DNA of 64,000 nucleotides from Membranipora membranacea (Eukaryota; Bryozoa; Gymnolaemata; Cheilostomatida; Membraniporidae): NCBI GenBank assembly GCA_914767715.1, contig OU612073.1, forward strand, positions 6,262,001-6,326,000, given 5' to 3'. Each line of letters begins with the position of its first letter. Positions within the stretch are counted from its first letter, which is position 1. The translations under genes were made by a program, and so were the position numbers. Below are positions 1 to 13,493 of the stretch, piece after piece. The notes under the pieces were generated by a model. That model was not told the DNA's origin. It did not search any database and worked only from the letters and a program-made list of their open reading frames with translations.

Positions 1-56
1 GATGGCAGGACAATGAAATGACATGTAAATACATAAAAAATGATTAAGATAATAAC

Positions 57-3000
57 CTGGCTCAGGGGTAGTAGTTGGTAAGGTTGTTGTGCTTGTTGTT
101 GTGCTTGTTGTTGTGCTGGTTGATGTTGTTGGTAACATTCCGACCTCAACAGCTGAAAGGAGACATAAAAACGGAATCTCTCTAATTATGATAGCAATAC
201 AAAATATGTACCTGGCATATGGTGTTATTCTGTCATCTATAAATTCAAATGAATGCTTGATCCCTCTTTTTCATTTTAGATCCTAGATCCCTCTTTTTCA
301 TTTTAAATTATCTATCACAATGAATATATCAACAATTTAGATAAATAGTCATATTCTCATAGCACTTATTAACACAGAAATCAGGTAGGTGTGATATGTT
401 GAGACATTAGTTCTATATTCAAGTGTTGTGTAAATTTGAATAACTTAAAGACTACCTGGTTGCCTGACTATAACATGCATTGGTCCATGGGTAGCCTTTT
501 AGGGTGAGAAAAAGAACTTACATGTTTTCCAAGTAACATTCCAGCCACTGCGCACAACACTTCCATCAGTATGAAACAATAAGTTCATCTGGTTGGAGAG
601 CCCAATCACTGTTGCATCTGTTATGACTCCAGTGAGTTGTCTTAGTAAGCTTCCCGTTGGAGTGTCATATACCTTTACAATATCAACATTTTGATGAAAG
701 ATTAACAAAAATTATTGAACACATGAAGATTCTCATAATACAATGTAAAACGGCCAACAACTGGTTTGTGATTTATAAGCAATATAGTGATAAACATACA
801 TTGACATAGTCAAAGCCCCTCTCCACATTGAAGTAGATAAAACTTATTGCCACATAGTAACCTCCAGGGACAGAAATGTCGTAACGACAGTTTAGTCTGT
901 TATCGTAGAGATTAGGATAGTTAGGTGAGGTTAACCAACCACTCAGTCCTTCAAAGCTTGCGCTGTTGCATTCTAGTGAAAATAAAACAGTGATAAAGCA
1001 ATATATCTAAAAAGTAAAAACATATGCTTTGTCTGAGAAGTAAAGGCAGTGCACCTGTTCAGAATCTCAGAATATAATAGGAAAAAATCTAGTTATAATA
1101 GCTGAATCATGATTCCTTCATTATTATAAAGGCCAAATTCTTATGAAAATAAAATCATGTTCCTCGTAGGATAAATAATTGGGTCAACTAAGACAGGCAG
1201 AGAGTGGAAGAATTGTCGTTAGATATTAATACCCACACACTAACTAAAACAGAATATTGGGCTAATCCGATATTCTGCTTTTATTTTATGACAATTCTGC
1301 CACTCTCCGCCTGTTCTAACTGATCCCATGAAGTTATCTATCCTACAGACAATATGGTTTTGTTTCCATTAGATTTTGCTCTTTTTCTATCAAACCCATC
1401 CAAATAGTGTGAAGGGGAACTCAGTGTAATAATTTACATTAGGGGTCCAAGATTCAGATAAGATGGAAACATGATTGGATCAAGGGGTTTGATCGGATCC
1501 ACGTATAGAGTGCATCCTTTATTGTTTGTTTGGCACAATGTAGAAGCAATAATTAGAAGTGAGTATAGGGGTGCCAAGAAATTACATGCGATGTCTTTTT
1601 GTGTAAAATAGCCAGGATCACTATGATGACAATAGCTTTATAAAATTACAAGCGAAAAGTTTGTTGCGGCTTGTTGATGAAATGTCTTGCATATGAAAAT
1701 AACCAATTTTATAGCTAGTTACCTGGCTCAGGGGTAGTAGGACGAACAGTTGTTGTTGGTATTTCTCCAGCATAATCAGCTAGAAAGGATAGCAAAACAA
1801 ACTTCAATCTGCAATATTGTCATCTCATCTGAGTTATTAAAAAAGGTGTTTATTGTCCTATTATTCATCTACTTCCTTTCTGATCTTTCTCATAATAACT
1901 CATTGAATTTGAAAATATTCTACAATCATTCTTTTTAACTCGCAATATTCATACATTTCTCAGTAAATGCAATATATCCCACTACACTGGTTATTACATT
2001 CTCAACTAAGAGGAGAAAAAACTCACATTCTGTCCAGGTAATATTCCAGCCCCTGCGCACAGTACCTCCACTTGTATAAAACAGCAGATTCATTTTGTTT
2101 GAAAGTCCTATCACTGTTGTATCTGTCATCCTTCCGCTAAGTCTTCTCAATAATAACCCTGATTGAGTGTCATATACCTATGACATATTTAGACTTTCAA
2201 TGACGGAACGATCATAATCATTATTAATATAAGCGGAACAATGATACTACATAATTACCCTTGTGATTAAAGTGAAAAAAGAAACAACTGTTATGCAGAG
2301 GGTCGGTATCTAGTTTTAGTAGTATATACATACATAAACATAATCGCAGCATCGCTGGGTGTCAAGGTCCTTAACAGTTATGGCAACGTAGTGACCTTCG
2401 GTTACAGAAATGTTGTAACGACACTGTAGCCTGTTATCATATAGACCAGGGTAGTTAGGTGAGGTTAGCCATCCATTCGTTCCTTCAAAGCTGGCACTGT
2501 TGCATTCTAATTGATAGAAAATAGAGATCAAGTGACATGTGTGAGAGAACACAAGGCAGATCAGGATAATGTACTGATGAATTATTCACATATACTGTTC
2601 TCACTTGTTGTGGGTGGTAGTTGTTTCAACATGCTTTCAAATTCAGCTCCTGATTTGTTGTGAAATTTTCTTATACTTATTTAATCTTAGTAAAGTAAGT
2701 AAACCGAAGAGTTATTTTATCATTCATTTTCGCATTAGAGCACTACTTCTCTAATTTTGAAATACATGCACAGAATTATAAATCAAAATCACACGGCCTG
2801 TTATTGGCAGCAAGCATAGTTTTACTAATAAACCTAGACAGAACACTATATGGAGCAGTAGCATTGAGGCACTGAGGCATTTAATTGTGAGCGACATAAC
2901 TACATTGGAAGGTGTAGAAGCAATGATGCTATCGCTGTCCAAAATCCAGGTTTTTTGTCAATAACTCGATCAATTTTGGTCGGATTTTGAGTTTGAAAAT

Positions 3001-6000
3001 TATAATAGATTTAGCAGCTTGCCCTGAACAGTTTTACGCATAACAATCTTTTTGAGGAAGAAATATCATCAAGTTGATAACAAGAAGCTGCTGATTGTAA
3101 AGCAATTTTCAAATTCAGAATCCGATCAAAATTGATCTAGTTATGAACAAAAAACCTGTATGATGGCCAGTAAATCAATGATAGCATCATCGCTACTACA
3201 CCTTCCAATGACGCTACGTCGCCCCACAATTAAGTGCCTCAATTCAGCTGTATATGGTGTCTCGTCTAGGTTTATTATTAAGTCTATGGCAGCAACTAAT
3301 AAGGAACAGCGAATCTGGCAAGCGTTTGATTACACATGGCATTTGTAGCGGATAGGCATCGATCCACCATATTCAGTTTAACAAAGAATTTACTTTGACT
3401 AGGCTACCAAAATCAGAAATATCTTTGACTATGTTGCCTTTGACCAATACAGCATTGTGATAACTTTTGGTCTTAGTTTAGCAGCCTCGTAACTTTTCTA
3501 GGCAATTCATGGCTAGGTTTACTGTTATACTTCTGGTAGATCATCAATTAGTTTTAATCTGTCGCAGGGGATATAATATACTCTAGACACTTCTAGACCT
3601 TGGATATTTGATCATTGAAATCAGTTACATCATTCAATAATGTCCTTGTGCAAGTTAGTAAATTTATTTTGGTTTTTGGTTTTCCTAAACACTTTGGTAA
3701 AAATGTAAGCAATTCAATGATATCTATGGTCTCATATGATATCTAGGGAATGCAAAGACAAATTTGCATCCCAGTTCCTATCTTATAGAAATAGTTACCT
3801 GGCTCAGGGGTAGTTGTAGGTAAGGTTGTTGTAGGCAACTGTCCGGGTATGTCAGCTTAGAAAAATAATAAAACAACAGCAGCTCTTCAATCAACATTAT
3901 GACACATATCTGTATGGGTTTTGAATCCAAACATTTACATTGGCATTAGCACTCAAACTACTCACAAGATTATCATGCCAGTGCGATTCATCTTTTGCGC
4001 TTGTGATTTCCAACTCAATGAAAAATATTGTATGTTGCACAGCTCAAAAATATTGCTCCAAATGATAGAAACGCAAAAATTGCTCCAGAGCCAATCACTT
4101 TTGTATTGTGTTATGATTCAACCCACACTACCACACTCACTGGTTTGCGGGAAAAAGTTACTCCACATGTTTAAATAAACTTACATCGAGTCCAAGTAGC
4201 ATTCCAGCCAACGTCAGTACTGCCACCATTAGTATGGAACAACAGATTCATCTGATTTGAGAGTCCAATCACTGTTGTATATGTTAGGATTCCACGAAGT
4301 GTTCTCAGTAAGATGCCTGATCTAGTGTCATACACCTATGGTAAGTATATAGATAAATGATGTAATGAAACAGTGATACCAACTACATGAAATTTCAGAT
4401 ACTGATATAATGGTCTATAAAAAAACTTATCAATCACAGGGTAAGAATCTATACATTGGCGATAATGTAACAAAACATACATTGACATAGTCGCAGCATC
4501 CCTGTGTAGCAAAGGTGCTGAAAGTTATTGCGACGTAATGGCCCTCAGGAAGAGAAATATTGTAACGACAGTCCATATTGTTACCATAGCGACCAGGGTA
4601 ATTGGGAGAGGCTAGCCAACCACTCATTCCCTCAAAACTTGCACTGTTGCATACTATAAGAAATAAAGCAGATAACTACATATTATTTTCACATGATGAC
4701 AAGGTCCCAAAAAAACTCACTTACAATTTCTTGGCCAGTGTGGTGAGATGTTTAATAATCTTAGCATTACAAGATGGTGGTTTTATTTTTCAATTAATAT
4801 ATTATTTTAGCAACTGATTGTTTCATTTTTCCTATTAATCTGTATCTTATTTTTTATGAATGTTTATTTTTGTCCTATTAGGCTATCGGGCAAAGTGATT
4901 GTCCAGGAGGTTTAAGCCAAATTAATCAATATATGCTATTGGCTGTTTAAAAACATTATCATCATCTGAAGGTGCATGACGTGGCCTACCTTGCTGCATT
5001 TTCCTTGAGATTGGTTATAACACATTATGTTTCACAGCCATCACCTTGGAAGAGCCCACAACTCAACATTGGAATTCATCAAAGCACGCAGAAAAATGTG
5101 TAAACTAGGAAACAAGCCATGCAAATACTCATGCACCGTGTGAAATCCAACTCTGTTAACAGCACAAAGGGACAGTGTACTCACGATCAGTCAAATAGAT
5201 AGTAACTATTTACCTGGCTCAGGGGTAGTAGTAGGAAGAGTTGTTGTTGATCTATACTCATCAGCTGAAACAGTTTCAAAACAAAAGTTGCAGTGATGAT
5301 ATATTCATGACCTATTACAAAATCCAGCTCACTTTATTGCTTTATAATTCGGCTTAAAATCGGCTAAAATCTGCACCCTGTTTCGAAGAATGGGTGGCAA
5401 AATAGTTTGTGCCTTAAGGGCAAGGCTGCAATGTCTACGTAAATTTGCTCTCAGTTTGTAGGCAGGTCGCAGAACACCTGGAGATCCAGCAAGTCCCAGA
5501 AAGCAATGGACTGTAGTGGGGTTCGAACCCACGGCCTTCAACACTTGCATGCTGAAGTGCGGCGCATTAACCAACTGAGCCACCTTCTTCTTGAATGGTA
5601 GAACTGATTTTTTTTTCAATCAATATCTTCTTCTCCTGCCATTCCTCATAATAACCATGTTTCCCTTGTTTCTTAGCATTTACCATGTATTTTAGTATTT
5701 GACTCTAATATTTGAACAATAACTCAAGTGAGAGAAAAAATACTCACATTCTGTCCAGGTAACATTCCAGCCACTGGCTACTACATTTCCATCAGTCTTG
5801 AACAGCAGAGTCATTTCGTTCGAGAATCCATGTACTGTTTCATGTGCTATTACTCCGGTCAGCCTTGTCAGTAATATGCCAGATGGAGAGTCATATACCT
5901 ATAAAATATTTTAAGTTGCAATAATGAAACTTTAATAAACCTGTTAATATAATTCTTATACTATCTTTACTAACAAACTTGTACCGTGTAGATCTGTTTT

Positions 6001-9000
6001 GACAATAGCCAAGCAGATCACTGCATTTGCTAGATATGATAACATGATGTCACTGACCACCAGCATCCATCATGAAAAGCTTGAAACATGATCAGTTGAC
6101 ATCAAATGCCAAAATTACATTTTAATCATCATTACAAGACAATTTTGAATTATACTCACTTCCAAATAATCAAAGTTGTGTTCAAGGTTCATATCAACAA
6201 CAGTGAGCTTCACATATTTTCCTGACGGCACCACAATGCTGTAATTGCAATTGTGATTGTTTTCATAGTCACTACTGGGATAGTTAGGAGATGCTACCCA
6301 TCCACTGGCTCCTTGTAAGTTGGTGCTGGTACACTGACCGTCTGTAATGAAACAAACAAAACAGTTTTTGACCGAATAAGTAAATGCAATAAATGATAAT
6401 TGATATTCTCAACAGATGACTATAACATAACACAAAATTAATGTAATTCACTCTAACCAACATCAAATTTTAGCCTGGTATCACAATTGCTAATGGTAGG
6501 CTATTTCAAGGTATTAGAACAATCATTTACCAAGCGGATATAGAAAACTTTATCAAAGTGAAAAGTCATGAAAACAACGTAGTATATGCAGAGATACTTA
6601 AGGTCATGCCTCGCCTAGGTTACTAACTTGAGAACTGCCAGTCCATTCTACAATCTAATTGTAGCTATTTCTTGTTTGGTAAATTTCAAACCCTCAATTT
6701 TCTTTAATATAACTTATTATGATAGCGATTGCAATTTTAAAAATTTAAGCCACTAGTGCTTATTATCTTCTGATTTCTGAATTCATGAAGCAACTATTTT
6801 AATTCCAGTAGAGATTTTGATTCAAAACTTGGGAATACACAAAAATGATATGTTGGTAGGTAATGCCAATGCCATCGATTGCATTCCATAACATTAATGA
6901 ATTTACCCAAAACAAATTTTGGCAAGGCATAACCTAGAGATTGTTAGTGGATTGAAAAACTGAATGTACACATGTTTTCATTGTGTAGCAATATATTAGT
7001 GAACATGGGATAGGGTATTTTTAGCACATTATATATAACCAGAATAGATTACTATTGCCATGCTGATGATTGACCATAGAGTTATTACCATAGACAAAAC
7101 TGATGCTATTTTTGCACACATTTTTCACTCTAGAGTGTGTAATAACCATAGACAACACAACTATGTTGTTGTGTTTTTTGTCTATGGTTATTACACACTC
7201 TAGAGTGAAAAATGTGTGCAAAAATAGCATCAGTTGTTGTCCTACTTAATTATTGCGAAATCTACGACCACATGCAATCTGGTCGTTCATGGCTAGTGCA
7301 TGTTACATTATATTTATCATTGAGAGGATTAGAATCAGGGATGCAAGCTTCCTTTTTAGAGCACTCATAGCCGTCCTTTTCATAAAATTTTGTATGTAAC
7401 TCTATGTAGGTCATTTACGGGAAATTTATCTTGCATATTTAACCATTGCTTGCTACTTTCTGATGCCCCACTCCTTAGTCCGCTAGGGAGTTGGGGATGA
7501 CATTTCATTTTAGCATCTACTCCAGAGTCAACACAAATACAAAATAGTGGATCAGTCTGCTCAATGCAAACACGGCCGGGGCTTTATTGCCCGTCGGGCT
7601 GCCAGGGTAGCTTCTGCCCTTATGCCTGCCTTGGCTTCAGCCTTGGCGTGGTATCTTTGTTTACATTAACACAACTTCAGAAGATCTCTTCAACCAGAGC
7701 ACGAACATTCTCTCAGTAATTCTAAACCATATGAACCTTCGAATATTCACAATAATTATAATATTTCACATTTCATATTTATATTCTACATTTTTATCCA
7801 TGAGTGGTACTCAAACTGCAAACACAAAAATATTTTTCAGTGGCTATGGAACATTTAACCAGAATCGGACTTCACCTGTATAAAACATCACAACTAGAAT
7901 ATAAGCTAATATTAGAAATTCTAGGTGCTATGGGCTTTATTCCCATAAAAAAACAGGTTGGGTACCCCTATATCCTAGTCTAAAATGGCAAGGGGCTAAA
8001 CACGTGGGCATTCAATTGTCAAAATCACGAAGCCAGCCTTTTCATATTTTCAAATAGCCCTGTCATTCCAACACATTTGCCTTCAAAATAGGCCTTTTTT
8101 AGTTCCTTCGTGTAATTTAGAAGTTCAATATTACATGAAATAAAAGATTTAACTAACTAACTATCTTGCAGCCAATTTTTGTTTCTCCTATTAGAGTAAA
8201 CCAAAATCTCAACCGCAATCACATTAATGTGATAATAATCATAATTACCAGCCATATTTGCTGTCTCCTATCTTTTTTACTTCTATGTAACATACTCAGC
8301 GGGGATGTTTTGTCTGTTCATTATACTCTACTGACTATGATTTTTGACTACATGGTGTATAAGTAGCCTGCATCACTGTATTCCCTGTTCATCTTTGGTT
8401 GTTGCATGCATCGATGAGACCAGTAAGACAGTTGCCCGATAACTTTGGCTGCTATGTGGAAGCTTTGAAGCATAAAAAGAATTCCCTCTCAATTTTGGTG
8501 AATTTTCAAGCATGTATACAGTAGGTAGGCTACTGGAATTGGAGCTATTACTATAGAAATTGTTCCTGCAAAGTCCAAATTCTATAGGAGTCAATCAAAA
8601 AATATATCTTTAAACTTTAGAAAGTGTCAATGATGATTATTTCAGTCGTAAATCAGACCAGTTTGATAAAGATGACAGGCACATAGTAACGTTGATTGAT
8701 TTGTTGACACATTGTGAGATAGAAAGTTCCTCATTTAATCAGAATTTAAGTTCACACAGGCTGCTGACATTTAACCTATCCTGAACTTCCTCTTATATTA
8801 TTCAAGATAAGGCCTGAGGAATGTATGAGAAAGTTTGTAACAGTTAAATGTAAACAGCCAATGAGGTTTCAAAATCAATTGAATAAGGAACTTTCTTTTT
8901 TACGATGCATTGAATAACCATTTTGCTAGTCATTCAGCTGACATCCTTATCTAAGGGCCCTGGATTACAAATTGAATAATCATCATCAGATCCATCAAAA

Positions 9001-11224
9001 ACTTGGCAAAATTTTGAATGACTTTGTTCCAAAACCATGCTGACATGAATGCAGCGATGCCTAGATGCTCCATTCAGCTGCCAAAAAAACATGAATCAGC
9101 TGTTTTCTGACACTTTGTTTGCTGCAACTATGAAACTTAAACTGCAATTATAATGTACTTCCATCAAGGGACTTCGCTGCCAACACACTGCCGACTGTTT
9201 AATCATGGTCGACATATCATGAGAATACTGTAGAAATGGTGTGACAATAAGCTGTAGTGCCTCTTTGGTTACAGTCATGAGCCTTAAAAAGTATCCTGCT
9301 TGATGAAATTAGCCATCGAAGACTAGGAGTTATACCTCAAAACAGTTCAAAAATAACGAATATAAATTCACTCAAGGATTCTAGAGGTTGGAACAATGCT
9401 TTAAGAACTATTTACCCCATCTTACAAATTGCCAACCAGTAAAAAGCATATATGTAACCAAATATCATGCTCAGATCCTGCAATGGTGATAAAACCAGAA
9501 TGATTCCTGTATTGTCCTTCAACTTTTTTTAAAATGCAAGTGAACTTCATACAAAAGCAAACTAACTGCTCTCGCCAAAAATTACAAAGATTATAATATA
9601 GTAAGTCAATGTTGAACAATTTAATCCTAATAAGAGAAACTACATAGGTTGGAAAAAAGATATTAATCAGAGTCAGAATTGTTTGCCCCTTGTGCGGGAG
9701 CAAGCTGACCTTGACAGCCTTCCACTTCTTTTCCCTGCTTCACTGTCAATGTGAGATCTAATCAGTGATGGCTGCTGACTTGAACCACTGCTGCCACAGC
9801 TGGGCTTAGTCCAGCATAGCCACCAGTCAAAAATTTAAGTAGAGAGTTGTGGCATCAAAACATCTAGCCAGTAGTGATTGGTCAGGGTCAACTTCTGTCA
9901 TCACTAATGGTGGATGGCTGGGGAAGAAGATACTCCCTACTTTTTTGGAGCACATATAACTCCATGCAAAGCTACTGGCTAGATGTTTTGATGCCAAAAC
10001 TCTCCATTTAAATTTTTGACTGGTGGCTCTGCTGGGAAAAGCCCAGCTGTGTCAGCAGTGGTTCAACTATAGATAATGTACAATTTTTAATTTGCATATG
10101 TATATCACTGATATTGCTATCTTGACCTTAATATTAGCATTTGCGATACAACTGATAGCCATATTGATCCAAAAAAGAAACAATGACACATACCATAGTT
10201 TTTGTTGAGTGATTATCTTTTTACTCGGCATCAAGCCAGTTTCAACATTCTCAACACAGCACTTAGAGCTGCAGAAGTACGGAATTAAAATGCTATGCAA
10301 GAAGTAAGTAAGTCAGAATATGTTTGGGCTGTGAAGTCAATATTTTTACAATTTATAATCCAACTAATAAAATTGAAAGGATCATACTCTCAAGTACACA
10401 ACCAGTCGAGGCCTTAAAATATGCATTTTAGTTCGAATCCAACATTGATTTTACAGACATTTCATTTCATATACAGGGGTTGGCAATATGGAATAATGAT
10501 AAGGACCGAAAGAATTGAGTATCACTTACTCCTACCGATTTACTATGCTTACAGTTTCTCTCCAATTAATGTGGATAATTCCATAGAGTCTTAGCAAGAA
10601 AGGCTCTCTTGGGCCATATTTGGAGTTGCATGATGGATATTAATGGTCTATTGATGCTCGATTCATTAGAAAATCAAAAATTTGTTGCACACCTGACTGT
10701 GCGATGTATTGATTATATTGTATTGATTGTATTGATTACAATTAGGATTCAATATTATTGTATTCCTAGACCTTCTGGTATCTTTCTAGAAAAATTGAAT
10801 TTTTCGAATACCCATCAGCAATGTCACTCTAGTCGAGGGATGGGTAGCCGTAATGATTCGGGACAATTCTAATTATTCACTGAGAAATATCATTGAGTTA
10901 AAGTTAGTTATTATTTGTTTATGGTGCAATGGTTATGACTTCCAATTCATACTAATAAATAAAGGTTCTTGGTGCAAAACATGGAGCATATGTGCAGAAG
11001 ATGTGACCTTTCAGCCTGCAGGACAGGGCTTAGAGCAAGTGAATCTGTGCTCAACTATCATTTTACAATATGAAAAAGTTGGGCCAAATAATGAGATAAC
11101 GATAAAAAAATGATCAAAAATTGAAAGCTATATTTCCCTAATTGGTGTTAAATATTCAAGACTTACCGACATTGCTGATCCAGACACAGGCCAAAGTCAC
11201 CAAGGCTCGGCTCCTCCACGACAT
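57..11224 (-). CDS. Gene A: CUB-repeat mucin-like protein, 3' part outside the window
   Basis: Paralogue of gene B in the opposite orientation. Exons in transcription order: 11224-11167 (signal peptide), 6341-6160 and 5898-5748 (CUB1), 5264-5214 (linker), 4653-4481 and 4335-4185 (CUB2), 3855-3799 (linker), 2506-2334 and 2177-2027 (CUB3), 1779-1723 (linker), 972-800 and 672-522 (CUB4), 152-57 (Thr-rich linker). All junctions are GT/AG and phases agree (1, then 0/1/1 for each CUB-CUB-linker triplet). No stop or frameshift was seen in the exons. Exon lengths equal those of gene B except CUB2b (151 against 154 nt) and linker 2 (57 against 66 nt). CUB2 and CUB3 contain the CCDYV motif; CUB1 and CUB4 lack it. 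By comparison with gene B, the NIDO-AMOP-VWD-EGF-membrane part should lie to the left of base 57; that is inference. It could be a truncated 5' copy instead. Confidence 0.88.
1190..1318. mobile_element. Short foldback/MITE in intron, gene A
   Basis: About 26-bp inverted termini (GACAGGCAGAGAGTGG... against ...CCACTCTCCGCCTGTTC) around an AT-rich core of about 130 bp total. A diverged copy sits at the matching place of the right arm (22118-22238), so insertion predates the inverted duplication. No transposase is encoded. Confidence 0.65.
2755..3310. mobile_element. Foldback element, left arm only
   Basis: Two arms of about 200 bp (roughly 2790-3010 and 3100-3310) are inverted relative to each other: both contain the text read as CTCAATTCAGCTGTATATGG or its complement, a block around CAATGATAGCATCATCGCTA, and a block with GATCAAAATTGATC. 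The corresponding gene B intron (20254-20903, 650 bp) is 642 bp shorter than this one (2507-3798), as expected for an insertion after the duplication. Fragments of the same family recur near 11937-12120, 25880-25920 and 40600-40665. Confidence 0.7.
5334..5600 (-). mobile_element. tRNA-derived SINE in gene A intron
   Basis: On the minus strand the element begins with a tRNA-like head: an A-box-like segment (GTGGCTCAGTTGGTTAATGC) and a B box (GGGTTCGAACCCC) 36 bp further on, followed by about 180 bp of non-tRNA body. The ends do not pair as an acceptor stem, so it is not a working tRNA gene. The right-arm copy is at 18676-18925, so the insertion is older than the inverted duplication. Confidence 0.8.
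6772..9312. other. 2.5 kb segment present only in the left arm (gene A intron 1)
   Basis: Arm-to-arm comparison is continuous up to about 6771 and again from about 9313, while the right arm joins the two points directly near 17392. The extra DNA explains why gene A intron 1 is about 4.8 kb and gene B intron 1 about 2.3 kb. No clear terminal repeats or target duplication are visible at the ends, so it may be a deletion in the right arm. It contains a perfect hairpin (7099-7234) and a short GC-richer block near 7570-7660. I see no gene in it. Confidence 0.7.
7099..7234. repeat. Long near-perfect hairpin
   Basis: The two halves, each about 60 bp, are reverse complements with a short loop around 7157-7165. 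The arm contains the palindrome CTCTAGAG and ends at ACTGATGCTATTTTTGCACA and its complement. A further partial copy of the arm text lies just upstream (7070-7095). Looks like a small foldback MITE or a replication-derived palindrome. Confidence 0.85.
9782..10065. mobile_element. Foldback MITE with ~105-bp inverted termini (left-arm copy)
   Basis: Starts GAACCACTGCTGCCACAGCT and ends with the inverted equivalent; arms include CATCAAAACATCTAGCCAGT and its complement around a unique core of about 85 bp. The right-arm copy (16721-16946) keeps one full terminus but has lost the outer part of the other, the sequence jumping directly to flanking DNA. Shared by both arms, so older than the duplication. 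Confidence 0.8.
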
Positions 11225-11280
11225 CGCACAACACTCACTGGTCTCAGATAGGTATACCTGAAACACCAGTTTCACTAAGC

Positions 11281-11288
11281 ATTTATGC
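11281..11288 (-). promoter_or_regulatory. Degenerate TATA box of gene A
   Basis: At the position of gene B's TATAAAT (15500-15506), gene A reads CATAAAT on the minus strand, 57 bp or so upstream of its ATG. The surrounding sequence (GGGnATAAATGCTTAGTG) is otherwise nearly identical. Whether the base change weakens transcription is not visible from sequence. Confidence 0.6.
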
Positions 11289-12791
11289 CCTAGCCTAGCC
11301 AAACTACACTCTATGTGCATATTGCTCTAATGTAAAATTTGTTCCTACTGGTTGACTGAAGTCAAGCCAATAGCCAATCATAACATATTATAGTGTATGT
11401 TGCCAAAAAAAGATCATGCATATGTTTATTACTGTGTTAGACTGAGACCATCATCAAGGCCGAATGAAAATAACATTATTGACTTTCAGGTTATGTTGCA
11501 GTTGTTTACTACTACTGGAAATATCATCAACATTCCCCAACAACATTCAAAAACATTAGGTTCTCTTCTGAATGCAATTAGATCAAGTGTCAGCGACATG
11601 AACTCCGATTCACGACAACAACAAAGTGTTGCATACACAAACAATTGTAAGTGTTTTCTGAAGGAAACATTCTATTGATAGTATTATTGTTAACGGTCCT
11701 TGCAAATCCATTAATTATAACGAGTGAGGCTCATGTATCGCAAGTCAATTTGTCCCCAAACTCTATACATCACAATACAAAATTGAAATTTTTAACACCT
11801 GATATATACTGTGCCTAGCAAGCAGAGTGGCTGAGGGTAGCCAGCACTGAGTTGGTCATGTGAATATAGTGACAGCAGCGGCACCAGCAGCAAACCCTCC
11901 TGCAGAAGTTTCGCAGCATTGTACACCTTGAACAATACCTTACCATAGACCTAGACAGGGCACTTTACCGGTGTTAACATCCAGGCTCTGAGACATTTAT
12001 TGGTGGGTGACCCTAGGACATTGAAGTGTGTCATGGCATTGGTATTTTTATTCTCATACGATTTTTGTTGATCACTAGATCAATTTCGATCAGATTCTGA
12101 GTTTGAAGATTGCAGTAGATTATTTAGCATGTCACAAACAGCTTTGTCAGCTTTAGTGATTGCTCTCAATTTTTGGTGTTTAACTTTTTGTATTGGGTGT
12201 TGTCTTTGGGTTACTTTTGACTAGTGGATAATCTTGTTTTGATTTATTTCAGAATGAATAATGGTTCTGGATCCCCTGGTTACGTGGTCAAATAATGGCA
12301 GACACTCAGGTGGGCAAAAATTGCTGACATAATAAATTGTGATATAATTGTGATATAATTAACTTGTGATGTGAGACTGTCATTAACTCTACTAACAGGC
12401 AATTAATCAACAAGGCCTCAGTTTATCACATCTTATTCTCAATATGCTGGTATATCATTTGAACACGTTCCAGCATTAGATTCAGAATATTAAGGGAGTT
12501 ATGGGCTCTCAAACTTTTTAGGTACTTGAAGTCCATTGGCCGCCAATCAGCATTGGGAATCAGCGGGTTTAAGATGATGGTGTCATAGCAGGGTACATGC
12601 CTTCGATATCATTAGTCTACTGTATGTCTGCTGCTGTCTTTTTAGGTAATGTGCTCTTACAAGCAACATCATATTTATTGACTTCCGTTATCCACAAAAC
12701 TTCAGTTTTGTGTTTATGATGAACGCTTGTGTATAGAAAAACATAACCAGTGCCTCATATCATTTTTCAAAAAATGTTTTTGAAGAAAATT

Positions 12792-13245
12792 AGGACTGTG
12801 CATGATTAAAGAAAATTGATCTTAATCTTAATCTTGACATGTCCAGTTAATCTGCGATTACTCTTACTTTTAATCTTCTCATCTGGTTGATTACAGGACC
12901 ACTCACCGAAGAAGAAATCAAGCAATAACAATATCTTTTTTATAGATATGGACTTATGATAGGCTTTCCTCCCAAATATGAAATTTTTGTTGAGTGATTG
13001 AGTCATTATTTTAAAGCTACATGTAAATGTAATCACCTTTAGTTTTGTTTTTGGAAAACTTGATCAGACTTTAAAACCTTGTTCTTACAATCAGCATAGT
13101 CCTACATTTTTCATCTCGATATTGCATGTCCTCAGTGGCCTCAACAGCCAATAAAATAAAAAAAAAAAGTTAAAATTTAAGATTAAAATTAATCTTTGAG
13201 TTAATCGCGTTAATCTTATAAATAACGCGATTTTTTCCCAGCCCT
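12792..13245. mobile_element. Probable hAT-like MITE in spacer
   Basis: Termini AGGACTGTGC... and ...CCCAGCCCT are imperfect inverted repeats of the AGGGCTGGG type. The 8 bp outside are AGAAAATT on the left and AGAAAAAT on the right, 7 of 8 matching, the length of a hAT target duplication. The interior carries matching AATCTTAATC and AATCGCG-rich subterminal repeats and no ORF of note. Confidence 0.55.
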
Positions 13246-13284
13246 AGAAAAATAGAAGAAATGGCTGAATCACAGTCCTGTGTG

Positions 13285-13460
13285 CTACCAACTATGTGTA
13301 GTATAACCAGTTGAGGGTGTGCTATTTATATTTTTTGTCTGATATGAAATCTTGAAATCAATTAAAAATTAAAAAACAGCTTACTTTACCCATACATCTC
13401 CAACATACATCAATGAAATTGAGTAAGCTTCAGCAGCTTGGGTGGCCGAGTGGATAGTGC
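13285..13460 (+). repeat. Dispersed repeat with tRNA-like head, copy 1
   Basis: About 165 bp nearly identical to 49255-49420. It runs from GTGCTACCAACTATGTGTAG to a tRNA-like A box (GGGTGGCCGAGTGGATAGTG). No B box follows; the tRNA-like part breaks off into the polypurine tract. Probably the junction of two SINE or MITE fragments. Confidence 0.7.
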
Positions 13461-13493
13461 GCTGGGCTCAAGCAGGGGGATAATGTTCTCGGT

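Larger units (their letters stand above)
1..11843. repeat. Left arm of a giant inverted duplication
   Basis: The minus strand of this stretch matches the plus strand of 14039 to about 23304 exon for exon and through most introns and upstream DNA. The match is already present at base 1 (the sequence next to the last linker exon matches 23249-23304), so the arm continues beyond the left edge. Arms differ by many substitutions and by large indels: a 2.5 kb segment (6772-9312) and a foldback element (about 2755-3310) occur only here. The inner end is at the motif around 11811-11843 whose reverse complement sits at 14039-14072. Confidence 0.93.

Noticed and set aside
5515-5600. Possible tRNA gene on the minus strand (and at 18676 on the plus strand)
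   Set aside because: A and B boxes are present but no paired acceptor stem or convincing anticodon arm; a 180-bp shared tail marks it as a SINE.
10067-10300. 77-codon frame conserved in both arms (also 16449-16718)
   Set aside because: It lies in intron 1 and is conserved only because the arms are duplicates; the two frames differ in start and have no recognisable domain.
11397-11678. 93-codon frame upstream of gene A
   Set aside because: No homologue recognised, and the same DNA in the right arm is split by the LINE; most likely non-coding upstream sequence.
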